Assembly (NCBI GenBank): GCA_964059195.1
Contig: CAXKWD010000007.1
Location: 26,795,023-26,859,022 of the forward strand
Reading direction: 5' to 3'
Length of the DNA stretch: 64,000 nt
Source of the DNA: Ectobius pallidus
Taxonomy: Eukaryota > Arthropoda > Insecta > Blattodea > Ectobiidae
The translations under genes and the position numbers were made by a program. This document shows, one piece after another, positions 9,388 to 21,360 of the stretch; within the stretch, counting starts at the first letter, position 1, and the number at the start of each line of letters is the position of its first letter. The notes below the pieces were generated by a model. The model was given only the letters and a program-made list of their open reading frames with translations, had not been told where the DNA came from and did not search any database.

Positions 9388-10445
9388 CTGGCTTCAGTTT
9401 GTTGATGACACCTTTGTTATCTAGAGTCGTGGAAATGAAGAACCGTAGAACTTCCTGAAGCACATCAACTGCATGCATCCAAATATTAGATTACTATGAA
9501 GATGGATGAACTTGCATTTCTGGATGTATTAGCAATGACGCCAGATAACCACCGGACTCTTGATTGTAAAATATATAGATAACCAATGCACACCACCAGA
9601 TATCTCCAAAAAGAATCCAATCACCATTCAAAACAGGAGAGGGAAGTAATAAGAACATTGATAGATCACACTTGGTTCACTTCAGAGCTATTACACCTAC
9701 AGAATGAACTGCATCAAGTGAATCAAGTACTCCAAGCTAATGGATACAAGGATACAACATGCCATCCACCAAAAATAAAATAAATGCTCATCTGATGAGG
9801 TCAAAAAACCAGTAAAGAAGGTATATCTGCCATATGTTAAAGGATCACTAACTGGATTGGTAGACTTTTACAAAATATCAAAACCATTTACAAGCCAACC
9901 AAGAAATTCAGTGAGTCATCAGAACGTTGAAGGACAAAGGGATCCTCTCATCTCGCCAGGAGTTTACAGAGTCCCATGCAGAGTTCCGGGTGTACATTGG
10001 CACAACAAAATAGAATATTGCCACTTGCCTCAGCAAGCATAAGTAACATTGCTACCTTCTTAAACCAGAAAAATCTGCAATGGTTGAATATGCTTTGCTG
10101 GAGTCGCATGACCATGAAGTACTGTACAAGGAGACGAAGGGGTTCAACAGAAAAGATGAGACTCTGAAAGTTCACAGTATCTGGGCATCTGTTTTAAAAC
10201 AAAACTGCACTTCCTGCAGAGAAGCTCCTTGTGGCCAGTAAGCAGTAAGTTAACTCCCCCCCCCCACTCCAGCATCACCAGTAGGCCTATAAAAAATAAA
10301 TAACCGTAAACATGCAGACATCTCGCTTCAAGTTCAGCAGTCAACCTCTGAAGAACCTTGCCACAGTCACGAGAAAAACTTCAGGTTCAGAAAACAGCCC
10401 AGAAGACCATGTTACCCTACAAAACACCGGCCATGAAAGCTAAGT
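9388..10445 (+). pseudogene. Penelope-like element remnant (RT C-terminus plus GIY-YIG nuclease)
   Basis: Frameshifted and stop-containing coding begins with reverse-transcriptase motif C (FVDDTFVI), then LAFLDVLAM and the thumb-like segment (residues HTTRYLQKESNHHSKQ...). The linker VYLPYVKGSL and a decayed GIY-YIG nuclease follow (GVYRVPC... VHWHNK with VYIGTT recoverable in another frame). The end is the conserved PEKSA... EYALLESHDHEVLYKET block. The order RT then GIY-YIG is diagnostic of Penelope-like retroelements. The 5' part with motifs A and B is missing. Confidence 0.8.
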
Positions 10446-11053
10446 TTTTAATTATGCTTCTGCTGTGATTCTCTTCATGCTGTTACATAATGTCCAATCT
10501 CCTTGTCCAATCACACCTTCCTTCTTTGTCACTGGTCGTTAGCATGGAAAGTATTTTGCAGTCAAAATGGATATTTCTTCTTGTGTGTATTTCCTCCTCT
10601 GGCAACAAGAAAAGCAAAACTTACGTTAGGTCTATATCTGCCAGATAATCACCACATTGAAGTATGGTATTGGTGTCCATCACATCTTTCTCTGCAGATA
10701 AAAGTGGTCAAAACCAGTCAGGTCTTCAGAAAACTGTACACTTCATCACTGGATAATCTTCTAGTTCATATCTTCCCATTTACCTTGCCTTGAAGGTAGC
10801 TATTTTCTTTTGTACTGCCGTTGGAAGCTACTGAAGCTACATCACTGGATAAACTTTGAATACATCTTCCAGTTATCTTATCTGGACTACCTTTGAGAAT
10901 GCTATAGCTGCAAGACAGCGATAACACTTCATTAACTTGTAATATCAGCCAGGAATTGTGGTCTTGGGGAGTAGCAAGATTGACTTTTTCAGCTGGTCCC
11001 TTAGCTTGGATGTTACTAGACAATCTTTTTTTTTTAAAATAATAACCTAAAGT

Positions 11054-11128
11054 CAGTGTCATATTTACAGGAAGTGCTGCAGGAAGTAATGCCCCCGCCA
11101 GTGTCATATTTACAGGAAGTGCTGCCCT
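11054..11128. repeat. 45-bp tandem duplication containing a hairpin variant
   Basis: cagtgtcatatttacagg... starts at 11054 and again at 11099. In the second unit a short hairpin sequence (ccctatg-cggc-cataggg) replaces part of the unit before the common atgcccccgc end. Confidence 0.75.
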
Positions 11129-11382
11129 ATGCGGCCATAGGGTAATGCCCCCGCCCCAAATTTATTTTTAAAATTATTTTGATTAACGTTTTTAAAAATC
11201 ACCATCATTACATGGTCTTTCTCCACCGACTTTGCTTTTCTGCATACATCACTAGGTGGTCTTATTCCAAGGCTTGCACTATTCATGATGCTATATTGAG
11301 ATTTGCCAAAACATTTAACCTCTCCTGCAGCATGGAAGATCAGAGGTAGTTCTTCACTCTTTTCAACGCCGAGAAGAATCAT

Positions 11383-11640
11383 AGCCTGAGAAATTCGAGC
11401 AGGAGTGCATAAAAAAATTATCAGTGCAATATCAACATTAGGGACTACTCCCTGTCGATCGTCTGCTTCGAGAATCTTGCTTAGTCTGAGTGGGGGCATT
11501 TCAGCTTGTTCCCATCTCCAAAGATGAAGTCACTTCACAAATTCTTCTTCAAGGTCATCTGTGTATATTTCCTTCAACGTTTTAGCTTCACTTGCAACTT
11601 CTGAAGCTGGTGTATTACCAAAGTAGGACTAAAACCCAAA
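11383..11640 (-). pseudogene. Probable hAT transposase C-terminal fragment
   Basis: On the minus strand, a decayed frame gives LKEIYTDDLEEEFVK (about 11525-11570). This is followed by LSKILEADD..., then PNVDIALIIFLCTPARIS (about 11390-11450). It resembles the FPNVDIALRIFL.. P segment that precedes the SNERSFSKLK dimerisation motif in TTF/BED-type hAT transposases. The expected ERSFS motif is missing, because the frame departs from the family there. Assignment is tentative. Confidence 0.45.
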
Positions 11641-12977
11641 CTCATCATTAATGAGGAGCATCTCATTGCCATATGCGTGCATCCAAACGGAAGTCAATGA
11701 GGTTACACTCTGGTGTAAATCCAATGGTAAGTTTGATTGATTGTCCTTCAGTAATTACCTCTCTCACATAGCTGCAAACATTTTGCTGCCCCACATATTT
11801 TGCCGCCCTATGTGGTGCACAAGTTTGCCCATATGTAAATAGGGCACTGCCTATTGATATTACTTCTGAACACGTAATTTCAAGTCTAATAATCAAATTG
11901 TGCAATTCTGTATCATTCAAGTCTAAAAACTAGTAAGTATATTATGTGAGGTGAACCTTCCAAATCAAATTTGAAATTCTACTCTCTGCTCTATCCACCG
12001 GATAGCCAAACTAAAGGGTATTCTTTCAGATTGTTAGGTAACCAGGAATAATTAATAGGTTATTCGGAGGACCAGGTGCTTTACACCAATTAAGATTAAA
12101 ACAAAGGAGAACTAGGACTGTAGGCCTGCTGGAACAGAGATTTAAATCTGATGGGTTTTGCAATAATATATTTTCAGGAAGCCTGAATTCTGAATAATGA
12201 AGAATAATACAAACACTTAACAAATACGATATATGCGATTCAATACAGTTACTAATTCTAGGAGCCAAACAATGCTCCCGCCCGATAATATATGCAAGTG
12301 CTAGCCACAGTACTGTTCACTGCAAGTGTCGGTTAGGCTACGAAGACAATGGAATGATTGTAAATTACACTAAAAAATACAATGTGATTCCTGGAACTTC
12401 ACACGCTAAGCTGCCTTCACTACAGGAGCCAAATAGGTGTGGAATTGAAGATGAGCACTAATTATACAGAGCGAAAATTGTCCTCGATTAGGAACAACTG
12501 TGACACATGCCTGTACACTGTCTTGTCTCGATCTCAACTGAACTAACACTGGACTGGCGTGGCAACGCTACAAGCCAGCACCTGCACAGGAAATGATTCA
12601 ACTAGGCGGCAAAGAATTGGCGGACGCGCCAATTAACACAGAGGCAAATTTGAAACAATATAACTTATAGACTCTTGATCTAACACAGATCATAAATAAA
12701 AAATCTAATAAAATGGTCAATGTACTAAGTAAATTATAACCAGAGGCTTATCTAGAGATGATAATACATGCTGTAAGAGGCACGTAATAGCTACTGTTTA
12801 TGATAAGACAAGAAGTTACAAAATTAAATGTCATGCTATCCAAACAGTATATGAGACAAAATATTGTTCTTACAAAATACTTCTTAAATAGCATTTGTAA
12901 ATCTATTTACTTAACCTATTTATGAGTATAAGGTTCTTATTAGCAGTAGTTAATATACCTATATTTGTTCTTCACAG

Positions 12978-13137
12978 GTTGAATTGGAGCAGCCTGTGTT
13001 TGGTGCAAACTATATAAAAGGCAAAGTGCGAGCTCAGCCAAATGGAAATTGGGTTGGAGAGGCAAAATTCAAACTTATGTTTAAATCTGGTGGTGCAATC
13101 GATTTTGGACAGGCGATGCTAAAGGCTGCACAAATGG
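12978..13137 (+). CDS. WBP2: WBP2 exon (GRAM domain C-terminal half)
   Basis: Flanked by ttcttcacag and G|gtaagt. It encodes [20 protein letters not shown]... [10 protein letters not shown]... [16 protein letters not shown], the most conserved WBP2 segment ([11 protein letters not shown] and GGAI.FGQ are family hallmarks). It starts in phase 0 after the 8709 exon and ends in phase 1. The next exon lies 35.8 kb downstream. Confidence 0.97.
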
Positions 13138-13973
13138 GTAAGTTCCTTTTCATTGGAGTATTTAATAAGCTAGCATGCTAAAGTCTTCACAATTGGATAC
13201 CGTACATTCCTTCCTTGATCACCAGACTTACGATAGAATTGGAATGTTTAGCATACTAAAATCTTTAATAGTAAACCTGCGTAGGGTTATTTCAGGATTG
13301 GGAATACCAAACTTGGTCTCCATAAAACCAGTCCTTTGGCTACCTGGTTTAGGAATTGATTGTGGATGTAGTTCAATATATAGAATATTTTCCCAGGCTT
13401 CTAACCAAAAATTTACTGTTATTTGGATATATATAATTGAATTTTTTTATGATTGATACAATTTGATTAATTATGGAGACTTGAAATGGTATTCCAATGT
13501 TTTGGGACCAATCTGAGGCTCCATTGTCAAGGGGAATGAAGTGCTGGGGCTGGATGGTGTTTTTTTTTTTATATATATATATAGGGATGGGACAGCTAAG
13601 GGGGGGGGGTGTCTGAATTGGAAAGGAGAATTGTTGGGTACCAACCAATCAGAAACCAAACTGTGAATTGATTGCCATATGGGGTTTGGGTGTAGAAAAA
13701 CGGTCCGAGTGAGGAGCAGTGCGGCTGGTATGATTGGTCTTAAACAATTCAAGTTGGAACCAGGCAGGGCTTAATTGGATACCATTGTCTGTATTAATGT
13801 TGGATTCTAAGCGGATCTCCACGTATCCTCTCACCACTCTAACTTGAGGACTTGGCAAGAAGAGCTGTTTTGCCAAACTTAATGTGGTGACCCATGGTTA
13901 TGGCATGTTCCACTACTGCAGATTTCCACAGTACAGCCAGATGTTGCGGGTTGTTCCCTGAAACCTGTATGTA

Positions 13974-14442
13974 CCATATTGGCCCGAATATGACTGCCTT
14001 GTCTATAAGACAACCCTGAATTTTTGAAGGGTAGTTACGAACAAATAAATAAAATAGCTTATTAGTACATTTTGCTTCACAGAAAACTAAATTTTGAAGT
14101 TTATGTCGTAACTTCTTCTCTTGCCTTTATTTTCACATTGAGATAATAAGGATGCTTTCATTTCCATATGGTCTGCCATGATGGTGGTCAAACAAAGCTT
14201 TATGCGTAGAAAATAGAGATGCTAAGCAGTGCAGTACACGGCAGTACAAGGAAAAGCACGAATTCGGGGAAAATGAATTTTGGTGGGTAGGACGCACATC
14301 ATCGCTTGGGGATTCCCGCTGCTCAGCTGCATTCATGAATGGAGAGTTGTTGAAAGTGTTAGGCTGCGCGTATAAGAAGAGTATAGTTTTTATAAGCACA
14401 TTTTGAGGGAAAAAACATCGTCTTATATTCGGGTCCTTTGGG
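13974..14442. mobile_element. TA-flanked MITE nested in the PLE
   Basis: The left end CCATATTGGCCCGAATATGA and right end (reverse complement) CCCAAAGGACCCGAATATAA form imperfect inverted repeats, with TA at 13972-13973 and 14443-14444. It splits the PLE between its GIY-like and EHA... blocks. The terminal sequence loosely resembles the MITE at 5630-6242. Confidence 0.65.
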
Positions 14443-14894
14443 TATATTGTACTCCATACTACCTTCACAGGGAGTATGGTATATAGCTACTTTCCAAGGT
14501 TTTTTATTTTTTTATTCCCCACAGACCAGATCAGTTGTTTTCTTGGGGGGTGGTAGATGGATTATTTTTATGTCAAACTTCCGAAGGATACTGCTGGTTT
14601 TCCCCATGCGCCCATGTATGGTATGCGTGCTAGGAGTCAACTTTTGTAAGGTCTTTTTCTTTATCCACTGCTGGACGAGGTTAAACTGTCTCTCTCAGGG
14701 CCATTTTAATTTTGTTGAGCTTTTATGGCCTTTCTGGCTTGAGGTGGTTCATTTCCTCATGTAAGCTGTTGTGTTCTGAAATGATGAGAGCCCTGTGGAA
14801 TAGATGGATGATAACTATTTCCATTCAAGTACAGGTCCAGTATGTGTCTTCTTTCTGAAGAGATCATGGTCCAGTGTCCCATCTGTCTTCCTAC

Positions 14895-15675
14895 CAGGGT
14901 TGGAATGTTTAAAACAAAACGTTTAAAACAAGTGTTTAAAACAAGTGCTTGTGTTTTTTTAAGTTTGTTTAAAGACGTTTTAAACAATCTGTTGTAAACA
15001 TGTTTTTTTTAGCATATATGTTTAAATCATTTTTTAATTGCATGTTACATTTAATTATGAAGACAATTGAAGGAAAATATCCCTTGTAAGTTTGATAATG
15101 TAAGGCGGCTAAGGCCACGTAAAGCATGGTGAAAGTCAATCATCAGTTGAGCAGTAAAGGCAGTAATTAAACAGTAGTTTGTATTATTTTTTATTAATCA
15201 TGAACTATTAAATCATAAACAAATACTACTGGTTCAAAATGTATTTTCAAATACTATTAAGTCTACGACTCATAAATCTTGAACATCTTAGCACAGGGTG
15301 TCATTGGCTTGACAAAATGTAAATTGTCTGCATAATTAAATTTAACACCCAATTAAAAAGTGTTATAATCGTATGCTAAAAAATGTTTAAAACAAATTGG
15401 TTAAAATGTTTTAAACATTTCAACCCTGTATATATATATATATATATGTGTGTGTGTATATAATAGGCCCTAGGCCTATACAAAAAATGGTTGTTTTAAA
15501 CAAAATGAACAATTTAAACTTTTTTTAAACAAACAACATTGTTGTAAACATAAAAAACGTTTAAACAACCAACATTGTTGTAAACATAAAAAACGTTTTA
15601 AACAAAAAAACTTTTTTTGTTCTTTTAAAAAAAAAATTTTGTTCTTTTAAAAAAACATGTTTTTTTCCAACCGTG
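14895..15675. mobile_element. hAT-type MITE with perfect 8-bp target duplication
   Basis: Ends are CAGGGTTGGAA and (reverse complement) CACGGTTGGAA. The flanking direct repeat cttcctac occurs at 14887-14894 and 15676-15683. The interior is made of GTTTAAAAC-type repeats, a (TA)n(TG)n tract (15428-15462) and T/A runs. An 8-bp duplication is characteristic of hAT. Confidence 0.85.
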
Positions 15676-15796
15676 CTTCCTACTGATAAAATATCATGAA
15701 AATGGACCTGTCTGTTCCCAATTTCCATTGTGAACTGTGTATTGTTTCTTCAACAAGATATTGGAAGATAACACAGTGAAGCTATAATATATATGA

Positions 15797-15977
15797 TATA
15801 ATATTGAGTTGGGTCTAGCACATATACTTCACGTTTTGAAAAAAAATACCTGCACTAGTTTCGAAGACCATCGTCAGTCATAATCATCAGAATAACACCA
15901 ACTGATGGTCTTCGAAACTAGGTCAGGTATTTATACAAAAAGTGAAGTATATGTGCTAGACCCAACTCAATATTATA
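15797..15977. repeat. Inverted repeat, arms ~75 bp, PLE-terminus-like
   Basis: Arms 15797-15872 and about 15904-15977 read TATAATATTGAGTTGGGTC... and its reverse complement, with one or two gaps; the loop is ~30 bp. The inner part, gatggtcttcgaaactag, resembles the gatggga... tcgaaactag end of the PLE at 30.2-32.3 kb. It may be a remnant of inverted PLE termini. Confidence 0.7.
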
Positions 15978-16532
15978 TAATGTATATTGTTGTTTATTCC
16001 ATTCAGATGTTGTAGGACTTCATGCAGTTTCTCTTCTTTATGGGACCAAACAATAAACTTGTCTCAATTTTATGGATTTATATCATAGTAGTTATACACC
16101 AATTCACTGCAAAACTTCACTAAAGCATTTACCAATTAATGTTTATGTGAATTCTAATCAAGAAAAGGAATCTTTAACACAACATACCCTTAAAAATAAA
16201 GTACTCTCTTTCCATCAGGTTTATTTTGTTCAATTGGTTACATGTTTGAACAAAATGGATTGCTCCATAATGAACAAATAATAAAGAAATCTTCTTAATT
16301 AAGGCAAGTTCTGTGATTCAGCCCTAGTCATCATCCTCTGTCGTTAGTAGCGTCCAGAATATCACTTAAATTGAGGTAATGTACGATTCTGAAAATGGTG
16401 CACTTCTGTAATAAACAACAAAGATTAATGACGGAATTTTTCTTGATTTCCACCACAATGGATATAAATGACGCTGAGGAATAATGGTCACCTTTGCGCT
16501 GGGGTAATAACATTCAACTCATCTAGTTCGTT

Positions 16533-16624
16533 TAGCTCTGAGGTAGTGTGTGGGCTTGATAATTAATCTAAAGGTCATGCGTTCAAATCCTCATCGGGGA
16601 GCAATTTTTTTTTTTTTTTTTTTT
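16533..16624 (+). repeat. tRNA-like sequence with poly-T tail (possible SINE)
   Basis: gctctgaggtagtgtgtggg begins a tRNA-like block with a clear B-box (GGTCATGCGTTCAAATCC) and partial acceptor pairing (GCTCT/GGAGC), followed by 22 T. A tRNA-derived retroposon or pseudogene is likely. Confidence 0.45.
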
Positions 16625-17234
16625 TTAAGTAATTTTTAGTATCACTTTCATAATCTGTATTGCTTCACAAGTTTTAAAAACTTAGCAAAGCAGGTGCATA
16701 TTATTTAAATTATGTGTGGTTTTACTCTTGTTTTAGCTAAAAACTTGAGTAATGCCTGTTGATCATGGTAAAATTTTTTGTTAAATTTATTGCACAACTA
16801 TCACTTTTCAGCAAATTGGTATTGCTATTGATCAAATTCCCCTTTGGGCAAACGTTTGGTTATTTGTTTGGGCATATAGGACATGTTCTAATTCCAGCAA
16901 ATAATTCGTCGAACCAGCCAAACAGCGCAATGAATGTGCACTGCCTTGTGCCCCCGACGGTATTGTGGAGAACTTGTTGTCTGCAAACTAAAAACTGCAA
17001 GTGCAGCCATTTTCCTATCTCACGTATTTTTCTTTTCCTAAGCAATGCAACTCAATCAAAATAGCGTTGGTATAAACCTGTGCAGACAACGTTATTCCGA
17101 ACGGATAGTATAAAAAAAACATTATGAGAACACGACTCGTTGATATACTGCAACAAAATGAAAATGCGAAGCAGGAAGACAAAGGAGCTATACTTGTACA
17201 TGCACGATTCATGCACGCTTCCACTATACCTTGA

Positions 17235-17312
17235 TAGCTTCATGGTAGCAAGCTAGACTGTGGTTCAAGAGGTCTCAGGTTCTGTTCCCAGTTTAATAAA
17301 AAAAAATTTCTT
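17235..17312 (+). repeat. tRNA-like sequence followed by an A-run
   Basis: tagcttcatggtagcaagc (A-box-like) and aggttctgttccc (B-box-like) are correctly spaced, followed by taataaaaaaaaa. The fold is poor. Weak candidate for a tRNA-derived retroposon. Confidence 0.35.
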
Positions 17313-17812
17313 TCTTTCATAATTATTTTAAATGATCGTAAACAATGTTTGATTTTAATAATTCAAGGCTTCATGCACTGTTTGCTTTCTTTTTTTATGA
17401 AAAATTCAAATACACAGGGCAAAGGAAATCTTACAACAGGATGTGAAAATTATAAAATTACAATAATAATTATAAATAGCTAAAGTATTAGCAGTAGAGT
17501 ATGAGTGGCTCAGAGTACAGGAGTCTACCACTAGGTGGCAGTGTAATACTACAATGTTGCGAAGTTTACACCACAGAGGGAGATTCTTTTGCTAGCATGC
17601 ATTTGATGACTCATTTGACCGTTAACAAGAGGTGCATTTGACTACACGTTTGGTTAAATTAGTTGTACAATAAATTTAACGAAAAAATTTAACCATGAGC
17701 AACAGGCATAAGATTACTTGAAATCATAGCATCCTTACTTAAAAATACATTGATTCACTAACAGACATAGGCCTAATACTAACAAACTCTGACATAAGCT
17801 TAATACGACTAG

Positions 17813-19239
17813 TGGGTCATTCTCCAAAAAAGGCAGATTTCAATGTTAGAATTTTTTTTAAAAAAATTTATTTTTGGACCATGTAATTTTGTTATGTAAT
17901 ATTTCATTCTGCAGAGTACTACTGAGGTACTGGTCCTACTTACCGAGTGGTATTTTGCATTAAAAAAACAAGGTTAAAAAATGGCGCATTCATGGAGGTG
18001 AGGTAATAGTAAGAAACAGTAATTGTATACAGTGGCGGACGCAGGGGGGGATAGGGGGGTTACATCCCCCCCCCCCGAAATTTGAAAAAAAAGGCTTAAG
18101 TGGGCAGTTTTATAAACTAATTGTATATTATGTAAGTTGATTAATTTTTTTTAATATCATTTCTACCTATATTCAAATCCCCCCCCCCCCCCCCGAAAAA
18201 AAATTCTGCGTCCGCCACTGATTGCATAGAAGTTATGTGAGAATTAGATTAAATTTACTATATTAAATGCTATCATGAAAAATATCAATATTTATTAACC
18301 ATATAAATGGATTAACACACAACTTTTTACTTATTTTTATCTATGTTAAAATAGACTATCACCTTTAAATCAAAACATGGTTATAGGCTATTGTTATAAA
18401 TTATTAGGCTATACCAGTATCTTCTTTAAACAAAAATAATAAATGCAGACAGTTAAATATGTCATCAATTACAACATTAATTACACCTCCATGGATAGGA
18501 CTCAAGAGTAACAGTAACGGAGGTGAGATTTTTCTCTAAATTGTCAAACAGCTTCAGAACATTTGAGGTTAGAAAATCTCATTTCTAGAGTTTAACTTTG
18601 CATACCTTATTATTATAATTTATAGCAAAAGTAAATATAAAAACATACAACTTTACCGTTGGGTGTAGGTTTCGGAGGTGAGAAAGTTCAATTACCAACT
18701 CTGCATTTAGCCCTTCTACACAAATAAAACAACACAGAAAAGCACACTGACAGCTTGACTTTATATAAATGATAAGAAAACTGCCAAAAACGATAGAAAG
18801 ACTACAGTGCCATCTCTGTGGAAATAACTGAACTTTTATATTGTTTCACGGAGGTGAGGTCTCACTTGGGGACAGACATGTTTAGTGCAAAAAATTGTCT
18901 TTACAAAATAATACATTTGCTTTTCAGTTATTAATGACTCAATTTTTGAGCTTGTTTGTTCTTGTTATAACACTAAAATGGAATACAAATTAAAATCTGT
19001 TGAATTATGAAAGAATGAAAATGACAGGTCAGGTTTGGGGGCATGACACGGAGGTGAGATCTCACATACTGTGCCCTAAAATGCAGAAAATTGTAACTTT
19101 TGTTTAAAAAGTGGACTATTGGATCAAATAGACCTTATTTCATTCTAACTTATCATAATAATTCATAATCCATAAATAATTATTTTACACCAGAAAATCA
19201 ATTGCAACATGAATCTGCCCTTTTCTGGAGAATAACCCT
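17813..19239 (+). mobile_element. Non-autonomous TIR element, copy A, with repeated CGGAGGTGAG motif
   Basis: The left end GGGTCATTCTCCAAAAAAGG and right end (reverse complement) GGGTTATTCTCCAGAAAAGG form inverted repeats. A second copy lies inverted at 47893-48575. The motif cggaggtgag (or catggaggtgag) recurs at 17991, 18518, 18673, 18847 and 19047 in direct orientation, and once inverted at 18483. The last two direct copies extend to cacggaggtgag(g/a)tctcac. No coding capacity. A hAT MITE is nested at 18030-18220. No convincing target duplication. Confidence 0.7.
18030..18220. mobile_element. Small hAT MITE (191 bp) nested in the TIR element
   Basis: Ends are CAGTGGCGGACGCAG and its exact reverse complement CTGCGTCCGCCACTG. 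Flanks attgtata / attgcata are an 8-bp duplication with one change. It has long C/G homopolymers just inside both ends. The other copy of the host element (47893-48575) lacks it. Confidence 0.9.
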
Positions 19240-20289
19240 GGTGCATTGATTTTTCTGCAATAAAATAAAATTGTTTGTATGGAGTCAGTGGGTAAGAAGA
19301 ATTAGGTCAGTTTTTTGTTTGTTCTTTTTTTTAACTTACATTACATATTGAAAAATGGGATCATTTAGAATATAAATCAATTATAAAAAAGGAATGATTC
19401 AATGTGAAAAGCTAACGTACAAGGAAAAAATAAGTTAGAACTGTGACTTAAATGAATCTGTTAGGCCTGTGTGTGAATAGTTAGAAATGGCTAGGTTAAA
19501 CCACTTATTTACCAATTTCTGCAGAGAGTCCTATTCAATGTAAATATTAGCAATTGTCAAATTGTTTATTTTTATTATTAATATTTTTTATTCCCATTTG
19601 TTTAATACACAAATATTAATCTGCACCTGTTGTGACAATACATTTATTGTTTTGATTATTTGGTTCAAATAAACATGTTATCTTACAATTATGTTTAACT
19701 GTTCATAACCATTATTATTTAGGTTTCTTATATTATTATAATTATGCTTAAGTTCCTTAATTATATTATTATAATTAATGATATTTAAGTTCCTTAATGT
19801 GTAAATTGCTTAATATTTCAGTCCATAGTATAGGCCTAAATATAATTTTCCTAATTCATAATAATTTAAAATTGGATTCACAATATGAGGTGATATTTCC
19901 GAATAATCTTAACATCTATTCCATATAATCTCTTTTTACATTTTCCATTTTACTAGTTGCTACGTACAAAGATACAAAAGAAAATATCTTAACAAGCAAA
20001 GGAATGTTACAAAATTACAGAAGACAGACCAGCAGGGCTGTTATTACAGCGCCATCTGTCGGTACAGGCAGTTACTTACCTCCACCGCCTTCTATTCTCA
20101 TTTTCATAACATGCTTGCTCAAGTTTTATAAAAAAAAACGCCATATCAGATCATGTACCACTTGAGTACATGTGATCTTGTATTACTTGTGTAAATTATC
20201 ACCCGTGACGGAAATATCTTCAACAGTGGATGACAGCAATGAGATAGGCGTTGGAGGAATTCCAGAGGAGAATAAAACACACACCACAC
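19240..20289. other. AT-rich intronic stretch, no gene recognised
   Basis: Low-complexity AT-rich sequence (tattattataatta-type runs near 19730-19790). No coding or terminal-repeat signal seen. Confidence 0.5.
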
Positions 20290-21130
20290 CATAAACATGT
20301 CTGCAGACCGTGGCAGAAACAGGCCAAGCAGCCAGTGCAACAAGGGAGAGCTAGAACCAATTGCACAGGAAAGCAACAAACAGTACGCTGCTGAACCCCA
20401 CCCTGGTCGAGGTACAGAACCCTCTTACAGCACAGGTCATTCAACCACCATCGCTGACGATGTAACACCCTGGACTGAGATTGTGCTAAGAGGATGCCAA
20501 ACAAAGTCCTCTTTAACAAAGACACCCACAATCTGGGCACTGACGGTGAACTGCAAGCAGCAGTTCACAGAGCATGGCTCTACGTAGGCCGACTCCATCA
20601 GAGCACCACACCAGAGAAAATAGTGAGACACCTAAAGAAACTGGAGGTGAGGGAAGTACTGGAATGCGAGGAGATAAACTCAAGAGGAAACCTTAAATCC
20701 TACAAGGTAGGCATAATACTCAGTGACTTACACAAAATTACTGCCCTGGAATCTTGGCCTTAAGGGGCTGTAGTCAGAAGATAGTCTTTTTCTTCCCCAA
20801 AATAAAGGCACCAGAATCGATTAGCCTATACTTCTTTGGAATGTAGAATAATTGAAAAGTGTAGTAGAATTAACCCAAGCAAATTTCTAAGTGGACACAA
20901 TATTCTCATGGTTACAGAGACCTTTGCGAAAAGCAACGTAGAAATCCCCAGTTACTATTCAAAACATGTCTTCACCAAACAAGGACCAAGAGGAAGACCT
21001 GTAAAAGGAATTTCCTGCTTCTACAAGTCAGCAATTGGGGAAGCATCATGTATCTACGATGACACCTTAATACTTAAAACTGAAAGAGTCACCTTCATAG
21101 CTTTATACCACCGCTGTCTCGAGAATTACA
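20290..21130 (+). pseudogene. LINE A, 5' part: ORF1-like region and AP endonuclease start
   Basis: Frame 20494-20763 encodes RAWLYVGRLHQSTTPEKIVRHLKKL... NSRGNLKSYKVGI, like the C-terminal domain of non-LTR ORF1 proteins of the jockey/CR1 type. After a gap, 20858-21120 encodes an endonuclease start (HNILMVTETFAKSNVEIPSYY... GRPVKGISCFYKS... FIALY) typical of the EEP/APE endonuclease of LINEs. The continuation of the same ORF appears at 24560, so about 3.4 kb of other elements interrupt it. Frames change between blocks, so it is dead. Confidence 0.65.
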
Positions 21131-21240
21131 TTGCCTGTCCTATATGGCCAATTTTGTTTACGCGGCAACATTACAGATGGCAGCACCTATGGCATCTTGC
21201 TGCAATACCTTATACATTCAAGTCAAGAATAAAATTAAAT

Positions 21241-21360
21241 TGATTTCAGTGGATCACGTGTATTTGTCCTTTCTACAATCTTTACAACGTTTTGGTCTTA
21301 TCCTTCAGACCTTCCTCAGGTGACTGTTTATATCATGCCAAGAAGAGTATATTCTCAAAC
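21241..21360 (-). repeat. PLE 3'-terminus-like fragment
   Basis: On the minus strand cctgaggaaggtctgaaggataagaccaaaacg has the CTGAGGA-stem-AAAC layout of PLE ends. It may be the 3' end of the minus-strand PLE at 23420-24540, separated from it by later insertions. Confidence 0.4.

Larger units (their letters stand above)
8884..12977 (+). other. WBP2 intron (4.1 kb)
   Basis: Begins gtaagtac and ends ttcttcacag. It contains a PLE remnant (9388-10445), a short duplication (11054-11125) and a hAT-like fragment (about 11383-11640). The remainder, including 11641-12977, shows no recognisable gene. Confidence 0.9.
13640..15745 (-). pseudogene. Penelope-like element remnant split by two MITEs
   Basis: Read right to left: RT end (QFTMEIGNRQVHFHDIL, about 15690-15735); the block around HILDLYLNGNSYHPS (14760-14880); a linker (GKTSSILRKFDIKIIHLPP, about 14560-14600); the GIY-like IYHTPCE (about 14460-14490); and finally KSAVVEHAITMGHHIKFGK... 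with GYVEIRLESNINTDNG (13760-13930). This is the RT-to-GIY-YIG order of a PLE. Coding is interrupted precisely at 14895-15675 (hAT MITE) and 13974-14442 (TA-MITE); the flanking coding blocks join in the expected order. Multiple frameshifts and stops show it is dead. Confidence 0.75.

Noticed and set aside
10766..11499. Minus-strand frames of 113 and 129 codons as a host gene
   Set aside because: Only a short hAT-like segment is recognisable; the rest has no family resemblance, no splice-supported structure, and includes a tandem duplication.
16759..17064. 101-codon + strand open frame
   Set aside because: No recognisable domain, AT-rich, overlapping frames on the other strand; probably chance.
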